In this document: positions 1-10,051 of the stretch, in pieces
Position numbering within the stretch: the stretch's first letter is position 1
Layout of the letters: every line of letters begins with the position of its first letter
From: Acanthosepion pharaonis
Taxonomy: Eukaryota; Mollusca; Cephalopoda; Sepiida; Sepiidae
Length of the DNA: 64,000 nucleotides
Direction of reading: 5' to 3'
NCBI GenBank assembly: GCA_903632075.3
Contig: CAHIKZ030001777.1
Coordinates: forward strand, 124,001-188,000
Translations under genes and position numbers: made by a program
The notes under the pieces: model-generated
The model's database searches: none
Told to the model about the DNA's origin: nothing
The model's input: the letters and a program-made list of their open reading frames with translations, nothing else

Positions 1-957
1 AGATTAACTTCCACTTTGGGGTTTTCTCCTCGAGGGTGAGGGAAGGTCGGAGGAGAATCCTCCTAGACTCTTCCTCTCTCACATTGGTATCTCATATGGG
101 GTGTTAACAACTTCTCTGTCTTTCTCATTCATTCACCTCCGCCTATCACCCATGCTACAAGGTAGCCAATGATCTCTTGCCAGTGTGGCGTGGCTGGCTG
201 GCCCTCTTAAAACATTTAAAAAAAATTACAAAATTTTTTTTTTTTTCTTTTCCTTCAGCCCAAAACATTTACAAATCCCAGATTGCTGAATAATTCTTAT
301 CACCTCGTAATTTTGGGGACACCCAAATCCACTTAGCCCGGACTTCTATCGACTCATTAATCACTGTCAAAAAACCCGACATCTGGGTTCTCCACTGGTC
401 AATCCTTCCATTGGGTGACCGTGCCCACTCGACAATTAAATTCTTTATTTTTTTTCATGTCTTAAAATTCTCTTATCAGCAGATGCTCCTTTTCGAGTCA
501 ACAGTTTGAATAAGCAATAATAAATATCTCCTTTTCGACTTTTTTTTTTTTTCATGTCAAGATTCATACATAGACCAAATGGCTTCCCTCATCGGAATCA
601 GGAATTAAAGTCAAATGATATCTCTGAAAGACAATTAATGGCCACTCCCCAGGGTGGTCCCAAGCCAAATTTACTCCACGGTTGCATTTTCTTTATCTTT
701 TAGAATTTTGTTTCGTTTGATGCGTCACTCCCTTATCACAACATTAATTAATTTGACAGAATCACAGTCTTGCTCCTTCTTACTGATTTTCTGTCTTTTG
801 CGAAAAGTATCTTCCTTTTGTAAATAAAATAAATTCTTCTTTTTTTAATGTCGCTCAGTCTATCTTTCGGTATAGCTCTTTCTCGCCTTAAGTATTTCCC
901 ATTTTTAATTTCTATGGTTAATTAGTTAGCCTATTACCATAGCTAAATAGTGTCACA
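1..957 (-). repeat. Probable 3' LTR of env-bearing retroelement (left end outside window or unseen)
   Basis: On the minus strand a G-rich tract resembling a polypurine tract is followed at 957 by TGTGACAC, a good LTR start. This lies about 375 bases downstream of the envelope stop at 1333, which is where a 3' LTR is expected. No second copy is in the window, so the other LTR boundary cannot be fixed. The stretch has no credible gene and is T-rich on the plus strand. Confidence 0.45.
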
Positions 958-971
958 ATCCTCCCCAACCT
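958..971 (-). promoter_or_regulatory. Putative polypurine tract
   Basis: The minus strand reads AGGTTGGGGAGGAT directly before the TGTGACAC LTR start. Such purine runs prime plus-strand DNA synthesis in LTR elements. The assignment rests on position and composition only. Confidence 0.4.
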
Positions 972-1110
972 ATTTTGTCATTTACTAGTAAATGACACCT
1001 AAATCCCAATACATTATTTAGCATGCATCATGCATCTGTTCATGCAATTCTATTCTTTTCCATTTCACGGTTTCTTTCATGATCTGTCATTTTTTTTCTT
1101 TTCTGCTATA

Positions 1111-1297
1111 TGCAATGCAATGTTCTTTTCATTTTCTTCTTCATGCAATTTAAAGTTCTTTCCATCTTCTTCTGTTTCACATGCAATTTAATGTTCTTTT
1201 CATTTTCTTTTTCATGAAATTTAAAGTTCTTTTCATCTTCTTCTGTTTTACATGCAATGTAATGTTCTTTTCATTTTCTTCTTCATGCAATTTTAAA
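1111..1297. repeat. 71-bp tandem repeat, about 2.6 copies
   Basis: Units start at 1111, 1182 and 1253, each beginning TGCAAT and carrying TGTTCTTTTC followed by CTTCTTCTG. Each unit also looks like two diverged halves of about 36 bp. The array lies between the envelope stop and the putative LTR. Open frames across it on the plus strand are low-complexity artefacts. Confidence 0.8.
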
Positions 1298-1332
1298 GCA
1301 TGCGTGTGCTTGTGGGTGTCTGTGTGTGGCTA

Positions 1333-3100
1333 TTATGGCTTGTTTTTCTTGGTCAATGTTTCTCTCTCTGTTACAGGAGGTTTTTCCACTGTATGTGTCG
1401 GTTCCACTTTAGCTTCTTCCGTCAGCTTTTCTGCAATTTCCTTGTTGGTTCTGTATGGGTAAAGAACACTGCTCAGCATCTCCCTCTCGAGTTGCTGCAT
1501 GCTCATTTGATTACCACGAATTAATTCTCTCCTACTTCTAATTTTCCATACTGCCATACCCCTTATGGCAATAATTATGAATGTACCCATCATTGCTGAC
1601 CAACTTATTGCAATCTGCTCATCATCCTCCCAAGCCATAACTTCCTTTCCCAACGCACTTAATTTGTCCCTCAACTGATCCATATCGATCTTTTCTATCG
1701 GCTTCATTAGTACTGGCATTTTATTCAAGGTAACATTTGGGAATCCCTCACTATTGGCTCCCACAACTCTGTACAATTGACTAAGCTTCTGCCAATCAAT
1801 TCTATAATTGAATCTTTCTCTTCATATCTTTCTTCTTCCTGGTAATAGGGGGGTGAGGAAATAGATATCCCAAATGCCAAACATCCCAGGAGTAACTTTA
1901 ACAGGGATAATGGTGGTTTTACTCTTAGTGTCCTTGTGAACTCTCCCCCACATACCCTAGACAAGCTGATGGGTTTCTGTGTGGCCACTGCCCACACCCA
2001 GTCTGAAACACTGATAGCTTGTGGTAATGCTGTGTTTGCTAATACCTCTACTTGACAAGTTCTCTTAATTACCTCTTTCTTCCCTTCAAACAATTCTAGT
2101 AAGCACATTTTGTGGTTACCAGCTACATAGATGGGGCTCAATAATGCACAATGCCCAGAGCATCATTTCTACACTTTCTAGCTTCTTCAGCTGTTAGCAA
2201 CATGAACTTTGTTGTACCCAAATTTCAAGCTATGTATTCCATTTCCACCTTGTACCTTGCCACCATTCCCAAACCTTGATCTCCTCTGGGGTAGGGAAGA
2301 GGTAAATTTATAACCTGGTATATCTCGAATATACTCTCTCTACCCAACAACGGAATAAACATTAAAACTAATAGTTTCCTATTTTCCAACAAGGTCACAC
2401 ATCACAGCGAATTATAATATTTCCACAATTCTTTAGTGGGATCCACTGGCAGTCTTAAATGATGGGGTAACTTGGTCTGTATTCTTAGTAGCACTTCCCT
2501 TAAGTGACCTGGGTTTACTATGCTTGGAGACAGTTGTCCCAATGACAACATGTCTAATTGCACTCTCACATGTTCCAGCAAGGTTGTCAACGATTGACTA
2601 GTTTGTTGTACCTAATTTGACATTGTCATTAGTTGGAAATATCTTTGCATAAATCTACTTATTTCCTGTAATTCCATCATTACAGTTTCTGTATCATTAA
2701 TTACCTCTTGTCTCAACCCTGCTAGGTTATTTATTAACCAATTAATTTTGGCTCTATACTTGGCCACTTCCAACCTTGTCACATTTAATATTGACACGCT
2801 CTCCCTTGCCACTTGAGCCAGCGTCCTCTGGTTTATTTCCACTTCTCTCAGTTTTCTTCTTATGAATTTAATATGATCGTCAGTCACTGTTCCAAACAGG
2901 ACATTTAACGCTTTTCCCACAATCGGAATTACCGATCTCTTTTCTCTCGTCTGCAGTAGCTCTATTTCCTTCAGGTAATTTTGCATGTCCATCCATTGAG
3001 CCTCTATCATAGTGGCCTCCAATTCTAGGGAATGTAATAATCTGAGATATCCTTTCTCCTTGGAATAATCTTGCCCTACCTTCAACTGGGCTGCATCCAG
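1333..3100 (-). pseudogene. env: Degraded baculovirus-F-like envelope gene of an endogenous retroelement
   Basis: The upstream part (3085-2612) has a furin-type REKR site followed by a hydrophobic segment starting SVIPIVGKALNVLFG, the layout of class I fusion proteins of the baculovirus F type that some gypsy and BEL elements carry. An in-frame TAG at 2612-2614 interrupts it, reading continues to 2402, and further frame changes separate 2141-1725 and 1776-1333. The last segment holds a candidate membrane span at its residues 57-77, with an unusual Arg inside, then a basic cytoplasmic tail. Signal-peptide and N-terminal regions are not clear. The gene is broken by a stop and several frameshifts. 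Family assignment is by motif; no alignment was run. Confidence 0.7.
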
Positions 3101-3435
3101 CTACCTTAGCTCATTTCTTAGTTTATTTAATAGCAACTCGTATGGTTTTAAATCTATCATGAATGTGATCAACCATTTTGACGTGGTCATTATTACTTCA
3201 CTCGTCTTTTTAAAAAATGGTATTTTGGCTGTGCTTCCAAGCTTCCGTCATCGTTATCATCAGTGTGGCTACCATCATCATCATCAACCCTTTCATTTTG
3301 GTCATTCCTGCAAGGCGACAAGATTCTCTTGTTTTTATTCTTTTTAACCATTCCATCTCAATTCTTCACTCAACTATTCCATAATTTCTTTTCTAAGTTT
3401 GTAACCCTTCAGCTCTACCCTCCCCTAACTAACTC

Positions 3436-3891
3436 CTAGCAGATCGAATGGTCTGGACAGGCGCACAGAGCAGGGTTAACCCTAACCCTAAACCTAACCT
3501 CTAACCTTCTCTCAGTGTTCAATTCCTCTTCAGTTGGTGTTTCGTCCCTTTTCTTTTCTCCTGATTCTTCCTTCTGCTTCGAGTCTGTGCCTTGGACTTC
3601 TTCATTACTTCTTGATTCAACGTCTAGATCTCCCTTGTTTCTTAGCGTTTCTCTGAGCTGGGAAAGGGGTATCTGATCCTCTTCCTCCCACTCACTGAGC
3701 TCTTCTTCTTGTTTAGGATATTTCTCTTTAGAACCCTTGACTGCTTGACTGGATTTCCTCGCTTTTCTCTTCCTTTTCTTTGGACATGGGGGCGAGACAG
3801 TGACATCACAGGGTCTCCTCTGCACCAATTCAGGCAACGACTGAATGCAGCTGGTCCCCACCGATGGTGCCAACTCCGTCACTTGGATCAC
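3436..3891 (-). CDS. Lys/Glu-rich ORF upstream of env, possibly a pol C-terminal tail
   Basis: A 151-residue open frame with a basic patch (KKRKRKARKSS near residues 38-48) and an acidic stretch (EEELSEWEEEDQ). Acid/base-rich tails like this follow integrase in some gypsy elements, and a similar acidic stretch follows the integrase at 33.1 kb. It sits about 350 bases upstream of the env relic on the same strand. Its last codons are written by CCCTAA-like repeats, so the true end is uncertain. No domain recognised. Confidence 0.35.
   Translation of the reverse strand: MIQVTELAPSVGTSCIQSLPELVQRRPCDVTVSPPCPKKRKRKARKSSQAVKGSKEKYPKQEEELSEWEEEDQIPLSQLRETLRNKGDLDVESRSNEEVQGTDSKQKEESGEKKRDETPTEEELNTERRLEVRFRVRVNPALCACPDHSIC
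3473..3506. repeat. Short degenerate telomere-like (CCCTAA) tract
   Basis: Contains CCCTAACCCTAA followed by AACCTAACCTCTAACC. It is only about 34 bp and degenerate, so it is at most an interstitial telomere-like motif, not a chromosome end. Confidence 0.6.
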
Positions 3892-4059
3892 TTTGTCAAG
3901 ATGGCTAAGTCGATCTATCTCTTCAACTCCTCTTTCTCCATTTCTTCCGGTTCAACTAGAGTTACAGGCATCAGCTCACTCAAGGTTAGCTATTTCAGCT
4001 TTCTTCAGATCATTGGCATGGGCCCTAACTTGATCCCATATTACATATGATACTGGACC

Positions 4060-4510
4060 CGTCTGCTCTACTAAATGGTTCTCATCTCTGTCCAGCTTTC
4101 CTTCTCTCTGGTGAATTTTATAGTAGACAGGGTCTGTCTGTTATGTTCTACTTTTACAAGATCCAGATGAGGCCAAAAATGGAGTACAACTGCCATATCT
4201 GGGCTGGAGCTGCCCAGTCTTCACTTTCCTGTCTTAATAGAGTCAACAGTGTTTATGTGGCCTTGAGGGTGATGAATTATCTTCCCCCCTACAACCTCGT
4301 TTCTACAGACAAAACATTGCAAGCCAACCACTGTTCTATTGCTATATTCATAGAAAAATGTTCAGACGAACTACATTCCCTAGTTCCACCAACTCTAATC
4401 CTCACAGCTAAGACCTGCTACACCACAAATATGGAGGTGAGCCATGCTCATTCCATTCAAAATCCATTAGAAGAAAATTACACTTCAACAGCTTCTCACA
4501 AACCACTTCT
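4060..4510 (+). pseudogene. Jockey-like LINE, C-terminal RT fragment
   Basis: The frame from 4047 contains IQMRPKMEYNCHIWAGAAQ and later EKCSDELHSLVPP, both hallmarks of the post-RT region of jockey-like LINE ORF2. It then runs into serine- and threonine-rich sequence matching the usual conserved C-terminal block before being cut off at 4510, where the Gmr1-like element begins. Frame changes are present near 4250-4300. Only the 3' part remains, as expected for 5' truncation during target-primed reverse transcription. The rest of this element is not found beyond the right LTR at 10.69 kb. Confidence 0.8.
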
Positions 4511-5188
4511 TGTTGATAATTGTAACAAAGGAAAAAAAATTATTTACCACAACACAGAGCTAAATCACAAACAAATATTTAATTTACTAAAACAGAACAT
4601 AAAATATATACAAGATAAACAATTGTGGCCTACAAAACAGAAAACACAGAGTTACTGGCAAGTGTTACGAGGGGAGAAGGAAGGGGAGTCAAATATCTTT
4701 AAATCACTTTAGGGCTAGTGAAGTAATCTAAGTGCTATATTTGGAAATCCACAAAGGTGTGTAAATAAATATTAATTTTTAGTTTGGTCAATGAAAATTA
4801 GTCAAAATTCTATTTACCAACTTTGTTCCATGAAATTCTCTTTTGGGTTTTGGTTGGTCGGCAACTTTTTTATAGAGATTCTTTCGGCTGGATATAATAG
4901 TCCTTGAATCAAAAGCCGGAGTTGATACTGACAGCAATCTGTTTTCACCACCTCCCAACCCTTTTCCAAAATCCCATTTTTATAGGGGCTAACACCTAAT
5001 TTGCATTTTTCTAGATGTTTCTCGAATCATCTAGATTTTTCTCGAATATACTAGAATGATCTAGAATCTTCCAAACATTCTATTTCTAATTTCTCTATTT
5101 TACAACTACTTCATGAATGAAAACTTTTTTTGTAATAACAAGTAGAACTCAAAGGAATCCCTTTTTATAGAAATGCATCCTCGTAACA
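4511..5188 (-). repeat. 3' LTR of the Gmr1-like element
   Basis: Matches 10059-10690 closely, differing mainly in A/T run lengths. The inner edge is intact: the plus strand ends CGTAACA at 5188, complementary to the TGTTACG start of the other LTR. The outer edge begins at TGTTGATAATTG and lacks the first seven bases seen in the 5' LTR. Roughly 48 bases at 5141-5188 have no counterpart in the other copy. Confidence 0.85.
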
Positions 5189-5202
5189 CTTCCCCCCTTC
5201 AA
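5189..5202 (-). promoter_or_regulatory. Polypurine tract of the Gmr1-like element
   Basis: The minus strand reads TTGAAGGGGGGAAG immediately before the LTR start TGTTACG. The position next to the 3' LTR and the purine content fit the plus-strand primer. Confidence 0.7.
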
Positions 5203-5313
5203 AGTAAAAGTTTTGAAATTTGAATGAAAAACTTTTATAAGACAATATCAGTCTTTTTTTTTTTTTGTAAAGAAATAAGTCATAATATCAAATTTTTTTT
5301 TTTTTTTTTTAAG

Positions 5314-5720
5314 TTATGCTCTAGACAAAGCATCTGCAATAACATTGTTCCTTCCTTTAATGTGATTTATAATAATATCATATTCTTGCAGGAGAAGACT
5401 CCATCTAGTAAGTCTTTGATTTTTGTTAGTCATCTTTTGAAGGAAAGTTAATGGATTATGGTCAGTATAAATCAGAACAGGATGAACAGTAACATTGAGG
5501 TAAAAGTCAAAATGTTGTAGTGCTGATAACACTGCCAAGCATTCCTTTTCAATAGTAGAATAGTTTTTCTGGTAGGTGTTGAACTTTTTTGAGAAAAATC
5601 CAATGGCTCTATCGACGCCATCATCATCTTCTTGGATTAAGATACCACCCATACCGACATCACTGGCATCGATTTGCAGTTTAAATTGCTTTGAAAAAAC
5701 TGGAGTTGCAAGAGCTGGGC
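5314..5720 (-). pseudogene. RNase H domain of the Gmr1-like Pol
   Basis: The frame 5652-5314 encodes a gypsy RNase H: STIEKECLAVLSAL carries the catalytic Glu, IYTDHNPLTFL an Asp, and GRNNVIADALSRA the terminal Asp motif. The first Asp motif (QIDASDVGMGGIL) lies just upstream, in line with the start of this frame. It would degrade the RNA strand of the RNA:DNA hybrid during reverse transcription. It is the last coding domain and stops about 125 bases before the polypurine tract, so neither integrase nor env follows. The domain itself is unbroken; a frameshift near 5800 separates it from RT. Confidence 0.88.
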
Positions 5721-5794
5721 CACCAATGAGAATCGACTTGATTCTGTTGAAAGCCTTATTACAGGTTTCACTCCACTTGTATTTTACTTCCTTT

Positions 5795-6887
5795 TTAAGG
5801 AGGTCGGTGAGAGGACTTGCTATTGATGAAATTTTTACAAAATTTTCTGTAGAATCCTGCCATACCGAGAAATCTCATTAGCTGTTTTTTGTTAGTTGGG
5901 ATAGGATACTTTAAGATAGCATCCACTTTTGCTGTGATAGGCTTAACCTGTCCCTGACCAACAGTATGACCCAAATAATTTATGTTTGCATGACAGAATT
6001 CGCTCTTGTTTAGGTTCACACATAGGTTTGCTTCTTCCAGCTTAAGAAAAAATTGTTTGATGATGTGTATATGTTCGTCCCAAGTCATGCTGTACACAAT
6101 TACATCATCTATATAGACCTCACATCCCTGAATTTCATGTAGAAGGAATGCATCATCCTTTGAAAGGTTGCCGGTGCATTTTTCATCCCGAACGGCATAA
6201 CCTTATATTGGTATAAACCATCCGGAGTCACAAATGCTGAAATTTCTTTGGCGTTGTCAGTTAATGGTACTTGCCAATAACCTTTCATTAAATCAAATTT
6301 ACTGACATATTTCGCCTTGCCAATGTTGTCAATACAATCATCAATTCTAGGAATTGGAAAAGAGTCACTTTTGGTTATTGCATTTACTTTTCGAAAATCT
6401 GTCACAAATCTGTAAGTGCCATCAGGTTTTTTGGTACAAGAATACAAGGAGAACTCCACTGACTGTTGCTTGGTTCAATTATGTCATTGTCCAGCATATA
6501 TTTAATTTCTGCTCTCAACTGCTGAAGCTTGATTGGATTCACCCGATAAAAATGTTGTTTGATGGGTTTTTCATCTCCAACTAAAACATCATGTACTGCA
6601 ACCGTTGTTTTTGTAGGAACATCAGGAAAAAGATTTCGAAAATCATTGACCAAACCATGAATGTCTTTTCTTTTCTCATTTGATAAATGTTTGAATTTTA
6701 CATTTAAATTAGACAGGATTTCCGAGTTTTTTAAATGACTACTCTGATCTATGTCCTTCTCCCTAATAACTGTATCTTCATTATTGTCTAAATCATCTTC
6801 AAATTGATTTGTATTACTAACGTTTATTAAAGTTGAGACTGGTTTAGTATTAGTTATATAATTTCTGTCGATGCAATTTTTTAACAT
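5795..6887 (-). pseudogene. Reverse transcriptase of the Gmr1-like Pol
   Basis: Three frames make up one RT. 6887-6402 has the N-terminal block (VHDVLVGDEKPIKQ, NSQWSSPCILVPK). 6459-6109 has motif A (SKFDLMKGYWQVPL) and motif B (MPFGMKNAPATFQ). 6097-5795 has NLNKSEFCHANINYLGH and the connection region MRFLGMAGFYRKF. The catalytic YIDD codons survive at 6104-6115 but a frameshift lies just upstream. Frameshifts at about 6430, 6130 and 5830 disable the copy. The first frame follows integrase directly across an A-run near 6900-6912, so the domain order is physical and not produced by two elements lying side by side. Confidence 0.9.
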
Positions 6888-6888
6888 A

Positions 6889-8112
6889 TTAATGTGGCAA
6901 ATTCTTTTTTTTTTTTCTTCGATCTGGGGTGCGGATGATATAATTTACATCATTAATTTTCTTTTCTATCTCATAAGGACCAAAATATCTTGCTTGTAGA
7001 GGATGATTAGGAATTGGTAAAAATACTAAAACTTTGTCACCACTTTCAAATTTACGATTTTTACAATTTTTATCGTATCTAGTCTTCATTTTAATTTGAG
7101 AGTTTATTAAATTATCTTGTGCTATTTTGAAAGCATTATATAATTTTTCTTTAAAATTTGATACATAGTCCAAAAGATGCATCTCATTTTTTTCAGTCAA
7201 CCATTTTTCTTTTAGAAGTCTTAGCGGACCCCTAACCGTATGTCCAAAAACTAATTGAAAAGGGCTAAACCCAAGAGTGTCTTGAACAGCTTCTCTAGCA
7301 GCAAACAAAACAAAATGCACCCCTTCATCCCAATCCTTTTTATATTGATAACAATATTTTCCAATCATAGATTTTACCGTTTGATGAAAACGCTCAAGAG
7401 CCCCTTGTGATTCGGGGTGATAGGCACTAGATTTGTATTGTTTAATAGCCATTTCACTCATTACTTGTTGAAATAAACAAGACATAAAATTCGAACCTTG
7501 GTCTGACTGAATGGCTGAAGGAATCCCGACTAAACAGAAAAACTTAGTTAAAGCCTTAACAATAGTCCTAGCCTTAATATTTCTTAGAGGGATAGCCTCT
7601 GGAAAGCGAGTTGACATACACATAATTGTCAATAAATATTGGTTTCCTATTTTTGTTTTTGGAAGAGGGCCAACACAGTCAACTAGTACTCTATTGAAAG
7701 GTTCTTCAAATGCTGGAATAGGTTTCAGAGGGGCGGACGGAATCTTTTGATTTGGTTTTCCGACAATCTGGCATATGTGACAGGAGTTACAGAAATTGAC
7801 GACATCTTGTCTAAGTTTCGGCCAGTAAAAATGATTTAATATTTTTTCACAGGTCTTATTTATTCCTAAATGCCCTGACATTGGAGTATCATGAGCTATG
7901 TTTAGTATTTCTTGCCTGTATATTTTCGGGACCACTATTTGGTTTATTATCTTCCACTCCTCATTTAGACTGGCATCCACTGGGCGCCATTTCCTCATTA
8001 AAATTCCATCTCTCATATAAAAGCATTCTCTAACTTTTCTTGCTTCTTCTAAAGGGAGTATTTTATTTTTTAAAAGACAAATTTCAGGATCTTTTTTCTT
8101 GTTCAATAACAA
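6889..8112 (-). CDS. Integrase of the Gmr1-like element
   Basis: A 407-residue open frame. The HHCC zinc module uses His74, His81, Cys111 and Cys114. The core has Asp145 (VDCVGPLP), Asp204 (QSDQGSNF) and Glu240 (GALERFHQ), with exactly 35 residues between the last two, so the D,D-35-E triad is intact. A GPY/F-type C-terminal module is visible (ARYFGPYEI, then RTPDRRKKKK). It inserts the element's cDNA into host DNA. The frame ends by slipping out of phase in an A-run; the continuing phase carries the usual cysteine-containing end of this module and leads into RT. One of the best-preserved coding regions in the window. Confidence 0.93.
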   Translation of the reverse strand: MLLNKKKDPEICLLKNKILPLEEARKVRECFYMRDGILMRKWRPVDASLNEEWKIINQIVVPKIYRQEILNIAHDTPMSGHLGINKTCEKILNHFYWPKLRQDVVNFCNSCHICQIVGKPNQKIPSAPLKPIPAFEEPFNRVLVDCVGPLPKTKIGNQYLLTIMCMSTRFPEAIPLRNIKARTIVKALTKFFCLVGIPSAIQSDQGSNFMSCLFQQVMSEMAIKQYKSSAYHPESQGALERFHQTVKSMIGKYCYQYKKDWDEGVHFVLFAAREAVQDTLGFSPFQLVFGHTVRGPLRLLKEKWLTEKNEMHLLDYVSNFKEKLYNAFKIAQDNLINSQIKMKTRYDKNCKNRKFESGDKVLVFLPIPNHPLQARYFGPYEIEKKINDVNYIIRTPDRRKKKKNLPH

Positions 8113-8407
8113 GTTGATTTTGATTTAAATCGTCTTTCATTTTTTCTGTGCCATTTCTTTTTTTTTGTGGAGGTGGTTTATTTATTTTTTATTCGAATTA
8201 TTAGTTTGTTCTAAATGATGAGATATAAAGGTCTCATTCAATTGTAACTGATTAGCTGGTGTTGCTGAATCTTTCTTTTCTAAAATTTGCTTCTTTGCTT
8301 TAGCCCTAGTAATAACACAATCAGGGTATATGTCACTGTTTTCTTCAACCACAAATTCATTATTTATTTCTATCTTATCACGGACAACTGGTTCTGCTAC
8401 TACCCTG
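8113..8407 (-). other. Protease-integrase linker of the Gmr1-like element
   Basis: About 295 bases between the protease frame and the integrase frame. No motif recognised. It is presumably inter-domain Pol sequence with frameshifts. Confidence 0.5.
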
Positions 8408-8989
8408 TCACCTGCTAAGTCGTTTGCCTAACAGTAAGGAGACCCCTTTAACTGGTAGGGTTGGTCGTATACCAACTATGATGGGACCATTCACCAATTC
8501 CGATTTTATATAAATTTTGTGAAGGGGCACCTTAATGACACCCAATTCAATGCCTTGTAATAAAACAAAATCGCCAGTGAAGGTCGAGTCCGATAGCTGT
8601 AGTATACCTTCTAATAGTAAAGTTTGAGACGCACCGGTGTCCCGTAAGATTTGGACAGACCTAGCTTTCTCAGGGTCGTTGATGTAAACAGAACCCTGGG
8701 ACAAAAATGGTCTATAATTTTCCATATATGAGTTTTTATTGTTTTCAGTAACACCTGGTTTTGAGAAGGAAGACTGAGGAAAGGAGTTACTCTTAATTTG
8801 TTGTCTAACAAAAAAGGCATGAGGTTGGAGGGAGTTATTTTCTTCCCGTTTTCTTTTTAGGATTCGGCAATCAGATATGATGTGATTATCCTTCTTACAG
8901 TAGGCACAGGAAATTTTTGATTCTGTTGGAAGAGAACTTTTTAGGTGTATCTTTTTTTTTTTTTTGCATATAACTTTTCCAAGATACAT
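8408..8989 (-). pseudogene. Gag zinc knuckle and aspartic protease of the Gmr1-like element
   Basis: The 193-residue frame starts in a lysine run. A CX2CX4HX4C knuckle (Cys28, Cys31, His36, Cys41) binds nucleic acid as in nucleocapsid. The protease follows: ILRDTGASQTLLLEG has the active-site Asp-Thr-Gly at about residues 117-119, and a flap-like hydrophobic stretch follows. The C-terminal LLLGKRLSR resembles the usual LLGNDLAG end of these proteases after a frameshift. A T-run at about 8947-8963 probably hides the link to upstream gag. The protease would cut the Gag-Pol polyprotein. Confidence 0.85.
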
Positions 8990-9955
8990 TATGAGGGTGA
9001 GATTCCGACAGTGTATGTGTATGAAGGCCTAACTGGTTTTCAGTTATATTAATTTTTTCAAAACTCTTTTTGTGAGTTAGACTATAGGTATCTGCGATTA
9101 CCGCGGCCTCGTTAACAGTTTCTACATTTTTCTCATCGATATGTGTTCGAATCTCCTGTGAAACGCATTGTTTAAATTCTTCAACAAGAATGAGTTGGCG
9201 TAATTTATCATAATCATTATTTATTTTTTTCGCCCTAACCCATCTATCAAAAAGATCTGCTTTTTCTCTAGCGAATTCAACGTATGTCTGTTGTTCGAAT
9301 TTTTTGTATTTCCTGAATTTTGCCTATATGCTTCAGGTACTAATTCGTATGCATTTAATATGGCATTTTTTATTTTTTCATAATCTGTGGCCTCTTCAAT
9401 ACTGAGAGCCGAGTATATATCAGCAGCTCTGCCAACCAAAACAGTCTGTAAGAGTGTTGACCAGATTTCGTAAGGCCATCCTAAATTTATTGCAATTTTC
9501 TCAAAATGAGGAAAATATTTTTCCACCGTTTTTTCATAAAACTTAGGTACCAATTTGATATATCTTCCTGCATCAAATGCTGCATTTAATGAAGAAGAAT
9601 TATCGGAATTTTGACTTCTATTTTCGCGTTGTAATTTCAATTTTTCTAACTCTATTTTTTCAGCTTCAATTTTTAATCTTTCCAATTCTATTCTTTCTTG
9701 TATCTCTAATTTCTTTATTTCTAATTGAAGACGTAAACTACTTTGGTCGTCTTTTTCGTCAATATTACATGAGTCTAAGAGATTTTTATCCATTAGTTCT
9801 TTAGCGACAATACTTTTTATTTCTGCTTTTTTCATTGACGGGCTTGTATTTAAACTGAAATAATCTGCAATTTGTAATAGCTCCGATTTCTGTAAAACTT
9901 CGAATGATTTGCCCACATCGGCTAAACTTAAAAAATTTTCCACGGAAAAAGGCAT
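8990..9955 (-). pseudogene. gag: Gag of the Gmr1-like element
   Basis: The frame 9955-9221 begins MPFSVENFLSLADVGKSFE. A charged heptad-like stretch near residues 72-112 (KKLEIQERIELERLKIEAEK) should form a coiled coil. It is followed by a capsid-like block (LVPKFYEKTVEKYFPHFEKIA, WSTLLQTVLVGRAADIYSAL) typical of Gag in gypsy elements. A frameshift after AYRQN near 9300 puts the rest out of phase; alternative frames continue to about 8990 and the zinc knuckle. The start codon is separated by one base from a 33-base A tract on the coding strand, so any leader is unusual or the run is partly an artefact. Confidence 0.83.

Positions 9956-9956
<1 letters not shown>

Positions 9957-9989
<33 letters not shown>
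9957..9989. repeat. 33-bp poly(T)/poly(A) tract abutting the gag start
   Basis: On the gag strand this is an uninterrupted A run ending one base before ATG. Length is probably unstable or mis-called. Confidence 0.9.
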
Positions 9990-9991
<2 letters not shown>

Positions 9992-10035
9992 AAATTACGT
10001 ATATTGAGTTTTTTTTTGTACGATATTATAGAGTT

Positions 10036-10048
10036 GGACGAGCCCCCA
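10036..10048 (-). promoter_or_regulatory. Primer binding site, tRNA-Pro type
   Basis: The minus strand reads TGGGGGCTCGTCC three bases after the 5' LTR. This is the same start as the well-known tRNA-Pro primer site of murine leukaemia virus and complements the conserved 3' end of animal tRNA-Pro for 13 bases. It then diverges. Minus-strand synthesis would start here. Confidence 0.8.
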
Positions 10049-10051
10049 TTT

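Noticed and set aside
6885..6915. Programmed -1 frameshift between integrase and RT in the A-run
   Set aside because: The same copy has other single-base breaks in homopolymers, and the alternative phase simply completes the usual integrase C-terminus, so a sequencing or mutational indel is simpler.
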